Assembly (NCBI RefSeq): GCF_007752135.1
Contig: NZ_CP036298.1
Location: 7,680,501-7,744,500, forward strand
DNA from: Aureliella helgolandensis
GTDB lineage: Bacteria > Planctomycetota > Planctomycetia > Pirellulales > Pirellulaceae
Direction of reading: 5' to 3'
Length of the DNA: 64,000 nucleotides
Part shown: in pieces, positions 25,961 through 34,226 of the stretch
How positions within the stretch are numbered: the stretch's first letter is position 1
Layout of the letters: each line of letters opens with the position of its first letter
Position numbers and translations under genes: made by a program
The notes under the pieces: generated by a model
Told to the model about the DNA's origin: nothing
Seen by the model: only the letters and a program-made list of their open reading frames with translations
The model's database searches: none

Positions 25961-26983
25961 ATGCACCGACGTATTTTATTGCACTCAGGCTTGGCGGTCG
26001 CTACCACAGCCTGGGCGCTGCGATCGAGCACACTCGCCTGCCAAACTCAAGACGCTTCGGAGAAAGCCGTGCCTTATCCACTGATGACCGAAGAGCTCTC
26101 GCGCAGCTTTTCGCGACCCGCCTTCATCGCAACTTGGCCCTTTGGCAAAGCGGCCTGCCAAGCGGCGTTGCAAACGCTTCTACAAACCGAATCGATGCGA
26201 GACGCCGTCGAACTGGGCATTCATACCGCCGAATCCGATGAATCGGTAACATCCGTGGGCTACGGTGGCCGACCCAACGCAGCCGGCGTGATGCAGTTCG
26301 ATGCGTCCTTCATGGACGGCGAGCGTCAGCAAGCTGGCTCCGTGGCTGCAATCGAGGGAGTACGGCATCCCATCTCAGTTGCTCGACGCGTCATGGAGGC
26401 TACGCCCCACGCCATGCTGGCCGGAGCAGACGCTGCCAAGTTTGCCCAGCAACAGGGCTTCCCCACCGAAGACCTCCTCTCTCCGGCCGCCAAAGCATCG
26501 TGGTTGCGGTGGCAAGCCAAACAACAAACTGGCGACGATGAACAGGAAAAGACGCACGATACCATCGCGCTGCTCGGGGTTGCCGACAGCGGGCATTTGG
26601 TCGGTGGATGCTCAACCAGCGGCATGGCTTACAAACTCCCTGGGCGCGTCGGCGACAGCCCCCTCATAGGTTCAGGACTCTATGTAGACGGTGCAGTGGG
26701 AGCAGCTGGTGCCACCGGTATCGGCGAGAATGTCATGCGTTACTGTGGTTCGTTTCTCATTGTGGAGTTCATGCGTCAAGGCATGACGCCGCTCGAGGCC
26801 TGCATTGCCACCATTCGACGCATTGCGGAAGGAGAGCGGAAAGCGCCCGCAGCGCTGAGCGTCAATTTTGTCGCCATGAATAAGGCGGGCCACGTCGCTG
26901 CCGCAGGTACCGATACCGATTTCCTTTGCGGCATTGCGGACCAGTCCCGTAGCCTGGTCGTCCAGCCCTACCTAGTCGACTAG
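25961..26983 (+). CDS. N4-(beta-N-acetylglucosaminyl)-L-asparaginase (glycosylasparaginase) family
   Basis: 340 residues, an Ntn hydrolase made as a precursor that cleaves itself before the nucleophile threonine. The site is clear: 'HDTIALLGVADSGHLVGGCSTSGM', with Thr becoming the N-terminus of the beta chain, followed by 'KLPGRVGDSPLIGSGLYVD' and 'GAAGATGIGE', which bind the substrate carboxylate. The alpha chain has 'SVGYGGRPNAAGVMQFDASFMDG'. The enzyme hydrolyses the N-glycosidic link between asparagine and GlcNAc. The N-terminus ('MHRRILLHSGLAVATTAWAL') looks like a Tat- or Sec-type export signal, suggesting periplasmic glycopeptide breakdown. Confidence 0.9.
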   Translation: MHRRILLHSGLAVATTAWALRSSTLACQTQDASEKAVPYPLMTEELSRSFSRPAFIATWPFGKAACQAALQTLLQTESMRDAVELGIHTAESDESVTSVGYGGRPNAAGVMQFDASFMDGERQQAGSVAAIEGVRHPISVARRVMEATPHAMLAGADAAKFAQQQGFPTEDLLSPAAKASWLRWQAKQQTGDDEQEKTHDTIALLGVADSGHLVGGCSTSGMAYKLPGRVGDSPLIGSGLYVDGAVGAAGATGIGENVMRYCGSFLIVEFMRQGMTPLEACIATIRRIAEGERKAPAALSVNFVAMNKAGHVAAAGTDTDFLCGIADQSRSLVVQPYLVD

Positions 26984-27109
26984 TTTTGGGCAGTAGCCGA
27001 GGAGCGCGTCATTTCCTTGAGTGCTCGATTGTTGGCTGCCAGCTTGTCGCCGCTCCTGCCGGAGAACCGCAGGGGTAATCTCCGTTTTGCCTCTCAGAAT
27101 TTCTACACC

Positions 27110-28321
27110 ATGACTCATCCTGATCTTCCCCTTCTGAATGCTGTCCAGGCGGCGATCGAAAAAATGGCCGGTCACTTATCACCGGTTGAGACAGAGAACA
27201 TTCCAACCCAACTCGCAGCCGGACGATTTCTTGGCGACGCCCTCCTTGCCGATCGCGACTCCCCGGCCCTAGATGTCTCAGCCATGGATGGATATGCCAT
27301 CCGACATGAGGAGTTATCCGAGTCCGGCGATCCCACGTCGCTGCCCATCGCTGCTGTCGCCGCTGCGGGCTCTGCCCCCGTGGCACTTCCCCCTCAGCAA
27401 GCCATTCAAATCTTTACGGGTGCAGCGGTTCCGTTTGGCGCAGACTGCGTTGTGCGCCGCGAAGATACGATCGAGACATCGCGGGACGTAACGATCCAAC
27501 TAGCGGCCAGCCAAGTGCGACTCGGACATAACATCCGCCGCCAAGGTGAGAACACGCAAGCCGGCGAGCAAGTCCTACCTGCAGGGTCTCTACTTTCCCC
27601 GGCAGCCATGAGCGCAGCAGCTAGTTTTGGAAGCCGCTTGTTAAACGTACGGCGACGCCTGCGAGTCGTAGTCCTCAATACCGGCGATGAGTTGTCGGAG
27701 ACAGGCGACACGGTAGCAGCCTGGCAAATCCGAGACTCCAACGGCCCTTTCCTGGAAGCCTGGTTGAATACCAAGCCCTGGATCGAGATGGTCGACCGCC
27801 GACGCGTAAAAGACACCCTCCCCGAGGTCGTGGAGGCGCTCGTTGCCGCCAGCCCCATGGCGGATGCCATCCTGCTGACCGGCGGTGTATCGATGGGAGA
27901 CACCGACCATGTCCCCGATGCGATTCGCCAACTTGGCGGTGAGATCCACTTTCATCGACTGCCGATTCGCCCTGGGAAACCTGTCTTGGGAGCCATCCTT
28001 AACAACACCTTACTCCTAGGACTCCCCGGCAACCCAGTCAGCGTAGCAGTCACCGCTCGCGTAATTGGGCAACCTCTCCTGGAACGCCTGGGGGGGACCG
28101 AAGCCTACTCGGAGCCACGCCCTCTACTCCTGAAATCGGCTGACGATAAAACACTCCCCTTAAACTGGTATCGCCTCGTCCGCTTGACGCCCCAGGGAAG
28201 CGCGGAGCTGGTCGCCGGTCGTGGTTCAGGAGATCTGGTCTCACTGGCGCACAGCCATGGATTCGTCGAAGTGCCGCCAGGCGCATCAGGGACGGGTCCC
28301 TGGAACTTTTATGCATGGTAG
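27110..28321 (+). CDS. moeA: Molybdopterin molybdenumtransferase MoeA
   Basis: 403 residues, full length. MoeA inserts molybdate into adenylylated molybdopterin to finish molybdenum cofactor. The domain III signature is 'VVLNTGDELSETGD' and 'ILLTGGVSMGDTDHVPDAI'. Earlier motifs are 'SPALDVSAMDGYAIR', 'PQQAIQIFTGAAVPFGADCVV' and 'RRQGENTQAGEQVL'; the C-terminal domain IV follows 'LLGLPGNPVSVAV'. I start at the ATG at 27110 ('MTHPDLPLLNA'), because the upstream extension is unlike the family. mobA lies 2 kb away on the other strand, so the window holds two steps of the same pathway. Confidence 0.95.
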   Translation: MTHPDLPLLNAVQAAIEKMAGHLSPVETENIPTQLAAGRFLGDALLADRDSPALDVSAMDGYAIRHEELSESGDPTSLPIAAVAAAGSAPVALPPQQAIQIFTGAAVPFGADCVVRREDTIETSRDVTIQLAASQVRLGHNIRRQGENTQAGEQVLPAGSLLSPAAMSAAASFGSRLLNVRRRLRVVVLNTGDELSETGDTVAAWQIRDSNGPFLEAWLNTKPWIEMVDRRRVKDTLPEVVEALVAASPMADAILLTGGVSMGDTDHVPDAIRQLGGEIHFHRLPIRPGKPVLGAILNNTLLLGLPGNPVSVAVTARVIGQPLLERLGGTEAYSEPRPLLLKSADDKTLPLNWYRLVRLTPQGSAELVAGRGSGDLVSLAHSHGFVEVPPGASGTGPWNFYAW

Positions 28322-28465
28322 GAGACGAGCTGGAGCCCCAGGGGACGACAAGCAGTCGATCACACCAGCTCACTCCTCCAAGCCCAACCACAATTCCAGA
28401 CCCACAACTTCCTGCCGAACCATCGCTGCTGGGGCGAGCGATGTCGCCAACCCGGCTGGCATTCT

Positions 28466-30172
28466 CTACTGGCGGGCACCTGCATTGAACCGCTGCTCTT
28501 GAAGGGCAACTCCCTCCAACGTGACCGGACGCTGGACATCACAAGCCCAATGGATTCCCTTCAGGAGCAGGGCCTGAAACGCGGGCTGCGCGAAATCGTC
28601 GACATGCCCCAGCGAGGTGTAAAAGGACTTTCCACCACTGTCGCGAATGAAAGTCCAAGCGACCGGCTGAGTTGCTCCATCTTCTAGCTGGCCCTCCACC
28701 CACACATGGCTCCCAGGCTTCAGGGATTCATTCTTATAAAGCGATCCGCCCGACATCCAGGGCTTCCTGCCCTGCCCTGCCCCGTTCTTGCCAAACAACT
28801 CAGCCGCAACAGATTCTGCAAACGCATCGTTAATGAAAGATAACTCCGATGTGAGCTGGTTGCCGTAGTGCCCCGTATAGTCTCCGCCCCACACCTGCGC
28901 ATCAAACTCGGGCCAAACCGCTAACCCAGCGGGAGGGAGCCCATCGCGTAGCGCGAAAGCGTGGCTCGCCGTGCGAATGCCAATCACGGGCTTTCCACTA
29001 GACACAAACTCGCGGACCAACTGCAAGTCGCGAGTCGGCAGAGCGCGTCGGCGGACACTCACGAGCAGTGCATCTGCCTGGCGCAGTTCCTCTTGAATCC
29101 CAACGATTTCATTTCGTTCCTCGTGGCTACCATAGACAATCCTGACACGGTAATCGACTCCCAAATGCTTGCTCGCAAAGTCTGGTAGCGTCGTTTCGGT
29201 CAAGTATTCATCCTCGGCAACGAGCATCAGCAGCCGAGGACGCTGATCCGTTGAGTAGCGGAATGGGGCGCCGCCAAGCACTTGTTCGCTCGAGATCGTC
29301 GGACATACAAGGCGTTCTATGTGGCTGACAATTAGATCTGTCCCCGTGAAGTGATTCACATAGGGCCAGGCCCCTGGATTGTACATCGTATCCGTCAAAT
29401 CTCGGGCAAGCACAACGTTCTTGCCTCCAGATGCAAGTCGCCGCAAACCAAACGGCCTGCCCAATACACACATGTTCGTGTGCACTCCCACTAAAATGAC
29501 ATTTTGGATTTCACGGCGTTCTAAAATACTCCAGATTTCAGTCCCACTATCGCTGATGAAATCCCGAGTCTCATCGATTTTGATCACATCAATTTGCTTT
29601 TTCCAAGGCGACTTGGGAATGAGCCCACGGGCTGCCAGTCGTTGTGCCCACATTGCATGCTCGGCGAGATCGTCATCCTCGCCACCGTCGGATTGATCGA
29701 TGGGATATTCTGCAGACTCCTCGCTTGGAATCTGGTAACACCATTCGGCAATCGCGTCAGGAAAATCCTCGGCCGGTTCGATCGCCTTCGATCTCAGCCG
29801 GGCAGCATGCCCTTCATAGGCATCCATGCAACCGCTGGGGGCATGAATAATCGTCCCTCCCCTTTCGCGTAATGCGCTTACAAAGGCATCGACGCGCGGC
29901 GCTAATTCTCCCTCACGGCGAACTGCGTTTAAACAGTGATGGGCATCCCACATATCGCAGACAATCACGGCAGTTGCTCGCAAATCCCAAACCTGTTGGC
30001 TGCGAACGCTGTGGTACTGCTGTGCCCCTTCGGCAACGGGCTGTTGGCTCCGCAATACGACAGGTAACTTTTCCTGAGCGTTCAGCGGTAGGCAGTTGGA
30101 GCCTAAGACACACAAGCCTGCAACGATGAGCGTTGGTAGAATTCCGATTTTCATGGGCAATAGTCGCTTCAT
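28466..30172 (-). CDS. Secreted isochorismatase-like hydrolase fused to a ThuA-like domain
   Basis: About 568 residues. A signal peptide (first about 33) is followed by a cysteine-hydrolase domain: 'AVIVCDMWDAHHC' carries the catalytic Asp and 'VILVGVHTNMCVLGRPFGLRRL' the nucleophile Cys; the region is unusually long, with an acidic insertion ('DGGEDDDLAEHA'). From about residue 300 a second domain looks like ThuA (glutamine-amidotransferase fold): 'RPRLLMLVAEDEYLTETTLPDFA' opens it, and it ends with 'SGGKSFYTSLGHVDDFAQPAFQALLLKGIHWA'. Such fusions recur in planctomycetes; the substrate is unknown. An in-frame ATG at 30154 is an alternative start. Confidence 0.8.
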   Translation of the reverse strand: MKRLLPMKIGILPTLIVAGLCVLGSNCLPLNAQEKLPVVLRSQQPVAEGAQQYHSVRSQQVWDLRATAVIVCDMWDAHHCLNAVRREGELAPRVDAFVSALRERGGTIIHAPSGCMDAYEGHAARLRSKAIEPAEDFPDAIAEWCYQIPSEESAEYPIDQSDGGEDDDLAEHAMWAQRLAARGLIPKSPWKKQIDVIKIDETRDFISDSGTEIWSILERREIQNVILVGVHTNMCVLGRPFGLRRLASGGKNVVLARDLTDTMYNPGAWPYVNHFTGTDLIVSHIERLVCPTISSEQVLGGAPFRYSTDQRPRLLMLVAEDEYLTETTLPDFASKHLGVDYRVRIVYGSHEERNEIVGIQEELRQADALLVSVRRRALPTRDLQLVREFVSSGKPVIGIRTASHAFALRDGLPPAGLAVWPEFDAQVWGGDYTGHYGNQLTSELSFINDAFAESVAAELFGKNGAGQGRKPWMSGGSLYKNESLKPGSHVWVEGQLEDGATQPVAWTFIRDSGGKSFYTSLGHVDDFAQPAFQALLLKGIHWACDVQRPVTLEGVALQEQRFNAGARQ

Positions 30173-30234
30173 GGATTGGGTGGGTGAATCCTCCGCCTGG
30201 CATCTCTTGAGATTGACGCCGTTCCCAGCGTCAA

Positions 30235-30879
30235 TCACTGATGCCGCAACAGCTCATCCAATTCATCGGGAGTATTGAAAGTCCATTGGCGTGGATTGCT
30301 GGGAGTAGTGACTGAGCAGGAGGCGATCTCTGGCAACAGCCTACGGAGGGAGCGTTGTTGGCGCGTTAGACAGTCTAACACAGTGGGCAACAGGCTGGTG
30401 TGGTAAACCGCGGGAACAGGCTGTGCGAATCCTGCCGGCGCGGCACGCGACTCAGACTGAAAGGCGACGACGTGGAGATTGCCGGCGCCCCGCCGGGCGA
30501 GCTCTCCGAACCAAGCCGGTTGCCATAGAAATTGATCACAGCCGACCAACAACAACCAGCCCTCCCCCAGCTTGGCTTGACGGTCCACCAGGGCGGCAGC
30601 TAGCCCAGACATCGGACCGGCTTCAGATTCAACATCCTCTAGCGATTCGATCCCTAGTTGTGCATAGCGATTCGCTCGGTCGGACACGAACGCAACGGTG
30701 TGCCCGGCTTGCAACAACTGTTGCTGCAGTCGCAGGAGCTGGGGCGTCCCATCGATAGCGACTAACGCCTTGTCCGTCCCGAATCGCGAACTCTTGCCAC
30801 CCGCCAAGACATACGCGGGGCAATGGGCCTCTGAGAGTCGGTACGACGAATTCCCTTCCTCAGGAATTTCAGTGGGCAT
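30235..30879 (-). CDS. mobA: Molybdenum cofactor guanylyltransferase MobA
   Basis: 214 residues. It transfers GMP from GTP to molybdenum cofactor, giving the bis-MGD form used by the DMSO-reductase family. The nucleotide loop 'LAGGKSSRFGTDKAL' at the start of the fold, 'SEAGPMSGLAAAL' and 'LLLVGCDQFLWQP' (the metal-binding Asp region) are diagnostic. ATG at 30879 is used. The start overlaps the end of the DUF423 gene by 11 bases, and the isochorismatase-ThuA gene starts 62 bases downstream, so the three are probably cotranscribed. Confidence 0.88.
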   Translation of the reverse strand: MPTEIPEEGNSSYRLSEAHCPAYVLAGGKSSRFGTDKALVAIDGTPQLLRLQQQLLQAGHTVAFVSDRANRYAQLGIESLEDVESEAGPMSGLAAALVDRQAKLGEGWLLLVGCDQFLWQPAWFGELARRGAGNLHVVAFQSESRAAPAGFAQPVPAVYHTSLLPTVLDCLTRQQRSLRRLLPEIASCSVTTPSNPRQWTFNTPDELDELLRHQ

Positions 30880-31291
30880 CGGTGCTTGCCGCTGGTCGAG
30901 CCCCAATCGCCAAACTAGCCACGCTCAACCAGCCCAGCATGAAGCAAAGTCCACCACAGGGAACAATTGCCCAGTGCCCCATTTCTCCCAAGTAAACCAT
31001 GCTGTAGAGCCCACCGCTAAATAGTGCTATGCCCAGGAGAAAGAAAATGCTGGCGGCTGTGGTTCGGCGCAGTCGCGTCGGCCCTGCTTGTAGCCCCAAC
31101 ACAAGCAAGGCCAGCATGTGAGTCATGTGGTATCGCACTGCAACATCGCACTGGTCGAGCCGCTTGACGATCTCTTCGGCATCGATCCCCTGCTCTGCTA
31201 GGCTACTCTCAAGACCGTGGGCCGCATTGGCACCAACCGCCACCCCAGCAGCCCCAAGTAACCCCGCAACCAAAACTATCCAGCGTATCAC
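30869..31291 (-). CDS. DUF423 family small membrane protein
   Basis: About 140 residues with four hydrophobic helices. The family pattern is good: 'VAGLLGAAGVAVGANAAHGL' in the first helix, 'YHMTHMLALLVLG' (the conserved His-x-x-His), 'FFLLGIALFSGGLYSMVYLG' and 'PCGGLCFMLGWLSVA'. Function of the family is unknown. I use the GTG at 31291, which follows GGGGA; the frame opens at a TTG at 31324. It leads the probable DUF423-mobA-isochorismatase operon. Confidence 0.85.
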   Translation of the reverse strand: MIRWIVLVAGLLGAAGVAVGANAAHGLESSLAEQGIDAEEIVKRLDQCDVAVRYHMTHMLALLVLGLQAGPTRLRRTTAASIFFLLGIALFSGGLYSMVYLGEMGHWAIVPCGGLCFMLGWLSVASLAIGARPAASTDAH

Positions 31292-31490
31292 CCCAAGTTC
31301 CCCTTTGTTGGTAGAAGGCAGCAAACCTCAATCGGCAACCACTCGCCGTAGTAGCAGACGCAACAGCAGTTGTGTGTAACTGGCAATCCTATACTACGAT
31401 GGCCAATGTCCCAATCCGGCATGGTGATCCGATGTCGCGCGAAACAGGACTACCGCGAACGACGAGTATCTGCCGATCGTGGGCATGCCA

Positions 31491-31539
31491 GCCACTGAGC
31501 ACTAGCCACTGAGCACTAGCCACTGAGCACTAGCCACTA
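31491..31539. repeat. 3.5 copies of a 14-bp tandem repeat at the 3' end of the kinase gene
   Basis: Units GCCACTGAGCACTA at 31491-31504, 31505-31518 and 31519-31532 are identical, followed by a half unit whose CTA gives the TAG stop codon of the histidine kinase gene (31537-31539). Copy number is likely to vary between strains. Confidence 0.9.
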
Positions 31540-33516
31540 GTCGCTGCTCAGGGGCAGCTCCAACACGAAAAGAGCGCCGTCGGGACTCTCGCGTTCTAAG
31601 AGTCGCCCGCCGATAGTCCGCGCCATCCGGTAGCACAACGCCAGGCCAAGCCCAACGCCGGGAACCGAATTGTCGGTCGCGATTTTAGATTGCTGAAAGG
31701 GTTGGAACAATCGCTTTCGGTCTACTGGATTGATCCCGGGGCCAAAATCTCTCACTTGAAATTGAATCCCAGCGGCTGCCTGCCCCACGGATACCACAAT
31801 GCGATTGTCGGCGGAGGCCTTTGCATATTTGCATGCGTTGTCGACAAGGTTGAAGAGGATTTGCTCAATGGCGGCTGGCTGAGTGGCCAATGAGTATTCC
31901 ACGAGTGCTTCTGCGACGTCCATCTCTAACTGCATGTTGCTAGCCGTCGCTCGCTCTTCCAACCGCGGACGAATTCGTTCGAGCAATTCACCGATGCCAA
32001 CATGCTCATTAGCCAGCCTGGCAGGGCCTCGCTCGAGCTGCGCAAACTGCAGGACGTTTTCGACCAGGTGTGACAAGCGATCCGCCTGGACCTTCAATGT
32101 GTTGGCATACTGCTGCTGCTTCTCTAAAGGCACCATACCATCAGCCAACATTTCTGAGTACATCCGAAAAGTCGTGAGAGGTGTTCGCAGCTCATGCGTC
32201 ACCGCAGATACGAACGCCGCCCGCCGCTCACTCAGACGCACCACTCCGTGCAACAGCAAGGCCGAGGCGAGCGCCGCCAAACCTAAACTGAACCAGGCAG
32301 CCCACAGAGATAGCGGCATGATCGACTTGGTGGCAGCAGCTTGAGGATCGAAAGCCAGACGGGATAAAATGGCTGGACGGTCGACGAGCAATTGGACTGG
32401 TATCGTCGTCAGGGCCGTCCCCAGCTTCAATTCCGTATTGGGTGTCAGAGGTTCAAATTGAACGTTGGGGAGCAAATCCGCAACTTCGCGTTGCAAATCC
32501 TCCTGAATCTTCTCCCAGTTCAACCAGCAGCATTGAAAACGCTCCCCCTCTTCACTGGCGATGCGCCTTGCCAGGAGCAAATTCTCTCGCAGCCAGATCG
32601 GTTGTAGCGGCACGAACTGGACTGGCTCAAATGCCACTCGAGCTGACTCACTGGGGAGCGCCAACTGGCTGTAGCTGCCGCCTCCCAGCCCATTGCCATA
32701 TCCATAGGCATTGTTAGCAACATTCTGTGCGGTAAATTCTTGCGTGGAATCTCGTCGTTGATTGAACTCTTCGTTGACGCGTTGCTTGCCGCGAGAGCGT
32801 TGTGCATCCAATTTACTCGTGTCCGCATCAACGCTCGGTTCAAGTTCTTGTTGTTGGATCCAGTTGCGAAAATTTTCAACGGCAGGCACGTTGTAGGCCA
32901 CTAAGGGCGGGATTAAATCTGGTTGGGAAGCATCCGATTGGGAGTGTGCCACGCGATCGATAGCCTCGCTTTCACGCAACAGGATTTGGAAATCAAATTG
33001 TTGTCGCGCTTGCTCGATTCGAGACAGAGCTTTTTCAAACGCTGCCTCGCTAACGGCATATTGGCTGATGGCGATCCGTCGCTCCTCTTCGCTAGGTAGG
33101 TGAGGAGAAGAAATTTGGTTTTCTACGTCTATCTGAAAATAGAGCAAGACGGATTCAGATGCTTGGAACAGTAACGGCGAGGGGAGGTGTAGATTCCCTG
33201 GCAGCCCTTCGCTGCGCGCGGCCGAGGCACTTTCTGGTGTGACTGGGGCGACAACGTCATAAAAAGATTGAAAGAGATATTGAGGTCGCGCTGCCTCTTG
33301 GCTGACGAGCGGCAACATTAGCAAATCCATGCGATACAGTGCGCTACTGATACGTTCTTGAAGCTCAGCTTCGCGCCGCGCCATTTCCGTTTCTGCTCGA
33401 TCGGTTTCGCGGAGTGCATCCAACCGCAGGGTCTTCAGGCTTAACCACGCGAGAGCAACGGTCACGGCCAAAACGCAGAGTAAGAATAGAGACCAAATTT
33501 GCCAAGGTCTCTTCAT
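31537..33516 (-). CDS. Membrane sensor histidine kinase with large periplasmic domain
   Basis: 659 residues. One helix at about 6-26, an extracytoplasmic region of about 360 residues, a second helix (about 388-412), then the kinase core. The core contains the HisKA motif 'FVSAVTHELRTPLTTFRMYSEML', the N box 'LFNLVDNACKYA', 'RDFGPGI' and 'GVGLGLALCYRMA'. The sensing region begins with a coiled coil ('LRETDRAETEMARREAELQERI') and has a Gly/Tyr-rich loop ('GYGNGLGGGSYSQ'); it matches no known sensor domain by eye. The ATG overlaps the response-regulator stop as ATGA, so it is translated together with its partner. Confidence 0.9.
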   Translation of the reverse strand: MKRPWQIWSLFLLCVLAVTVALAWLSLKTLRLDALRETDRAETEMARREAELQERISSALYRMDLLMLPLVSQEAARPQYLFQSFYDVVAPVTPESASAARSEGLPGNLHLPSPLLFQASESVLLYFQIDVENQISSPHLPSEEERRIAISQYAVSEAAFEKALSRIEQARQQFDFQILLRESEAIDRVAHSQSDASQPDLIPPLVAYNVPAVENFRNWIQQQELEPSVDADTSKLDAQRSRGKQRVNEEFNQRRDSTQEFTAQNVANNAYGYGNGLGGGSYSQLALPSESARVAFEPVQFVPLQPIWLRENLLLARRIASEEGERFQCCWLNWEKIQEDLQREVADLLPNVQFEPLTPNTELKLGTALTTIPVQLLVDRPAILSRLAFDPQAAATKSIMPLSLWAAWFSLGLAALASALLLHGVVRLSERRAAFVSAVTHELRTPLTTFRMYSEMLADGMVPLEKQQQYANTLKVQADRLSHLVENVLQFAQLERGPARLANEHVGIGELLERIRPRLEERATASNMQLEMDVAEALVEYSLATQPAAIEQILFNLVDNACKYAKASADNRIVVSVGQAAAGIQFQVRDFGPGINPVDRKRLFQPFQQSKIATDNSVPGVGLGLALCYRMARTIGGRLLERESPDGALFVLELPLSSD

Positions 33517-34226
33517 GCTTCGGCCCCTGGCAACGGAGCCATCCACATATAGCCTTTGCCACGAACCGTCAACAACAGGGTGGGTTGCTCGGGAGTATCT
33601 CGAAGTTTCTCTCGCAAGCGTGCGATGTGCATGTCAATCGTCCGAGTACTAATTCCCTTGGGACTCAAGTTCCAAACGCTGGAGAGAAGTTCATCGCGGG
33701 AGATGGCCCGGCCCGAGTTGGCGACCAGGTAAAACAGCAACTCGGCTTCCTTCTCGGACAACTCAGCTCGACCACCAGCGGCGTAGCGCAACTCACGGCG
33801 CGGAAAATCCAACACGCCGCCTTTGAATTCAACAAGGCCCGCGTGTACGCTCCCCATCGATCGTCGCAGGACCGCTTCGATCCGCGCCATCAGCTCCTTG
33901 ACGCTGAACGGTTTCACGACATAGTCATCCGCCCCCTCACTCAATCCTTGGACTCGATCGGCCTCCTCCCCTTTGGCCGTCAGAATGATGATGGGCTGCG
34001 TCGGGCGCAGCTTACGAACCGATCGCAGGATCTCAAGCCCGGACATGCCCGGCAAGCCAAGATCTAGCAACAACAAGTCATAGACAGCCTCAATGGATTT
34101 GAGATGGCCGCTCACCCCTTCTGCAGCATCGATAGTATCGTAACCGCAAAACGCCAGCGCATCGACGATTCCACTGCGAATGGCGGAATCGTCTTCGATG
34201 GTCAGTATGGTTCTTCGTTGAGTCAT
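33513..34226 (-). CDS. OmpR-family response regulator
   Basis: 237 residues. The receiver domain has the acidic pair 'EDD' (11-13), phospho-acceptor Asp55 in 'LLLLDLGLPG', Thr in 'IILTAKG' and Lys in 'DDYVVKPFS'. The C-terminal winged helix has 'LSEKEAELLFYLVANSGRAISRDELLSSVW', 'RTIDMHIARLREKL' and 'LLTVRGKGYMW'. It binds direct-repeat promoters when phosphorylated by its kinase, encoded immediately downstream with a four-base overlap. Its start codon shares one base with the stop of the upstream secreted-protein gene, so sensor, regulator and that protein form one operon. Confidence 0.95.
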   Translation of the reverse strand: MTQRRTILTIEDDSAIRSGIVDALAFCGYDTIDAAEGVSGHLKSIEAVYDLLLLDLGLPGMSGLEILRSVRKLRPTQPIIILTAKGEEADRVQGLSEGADDYVVKPFSVKELMARIEAVLRRSMGSVHAGLVEFKGGVLDFPRRELRYAAGGRAELSEKEAELLFYLVANSGRAISRDELLSSVWNLSPKGISTRTIDMHIARLREKLRDTPEQPTLLLTVRGKGYMWMAPLPGAEA

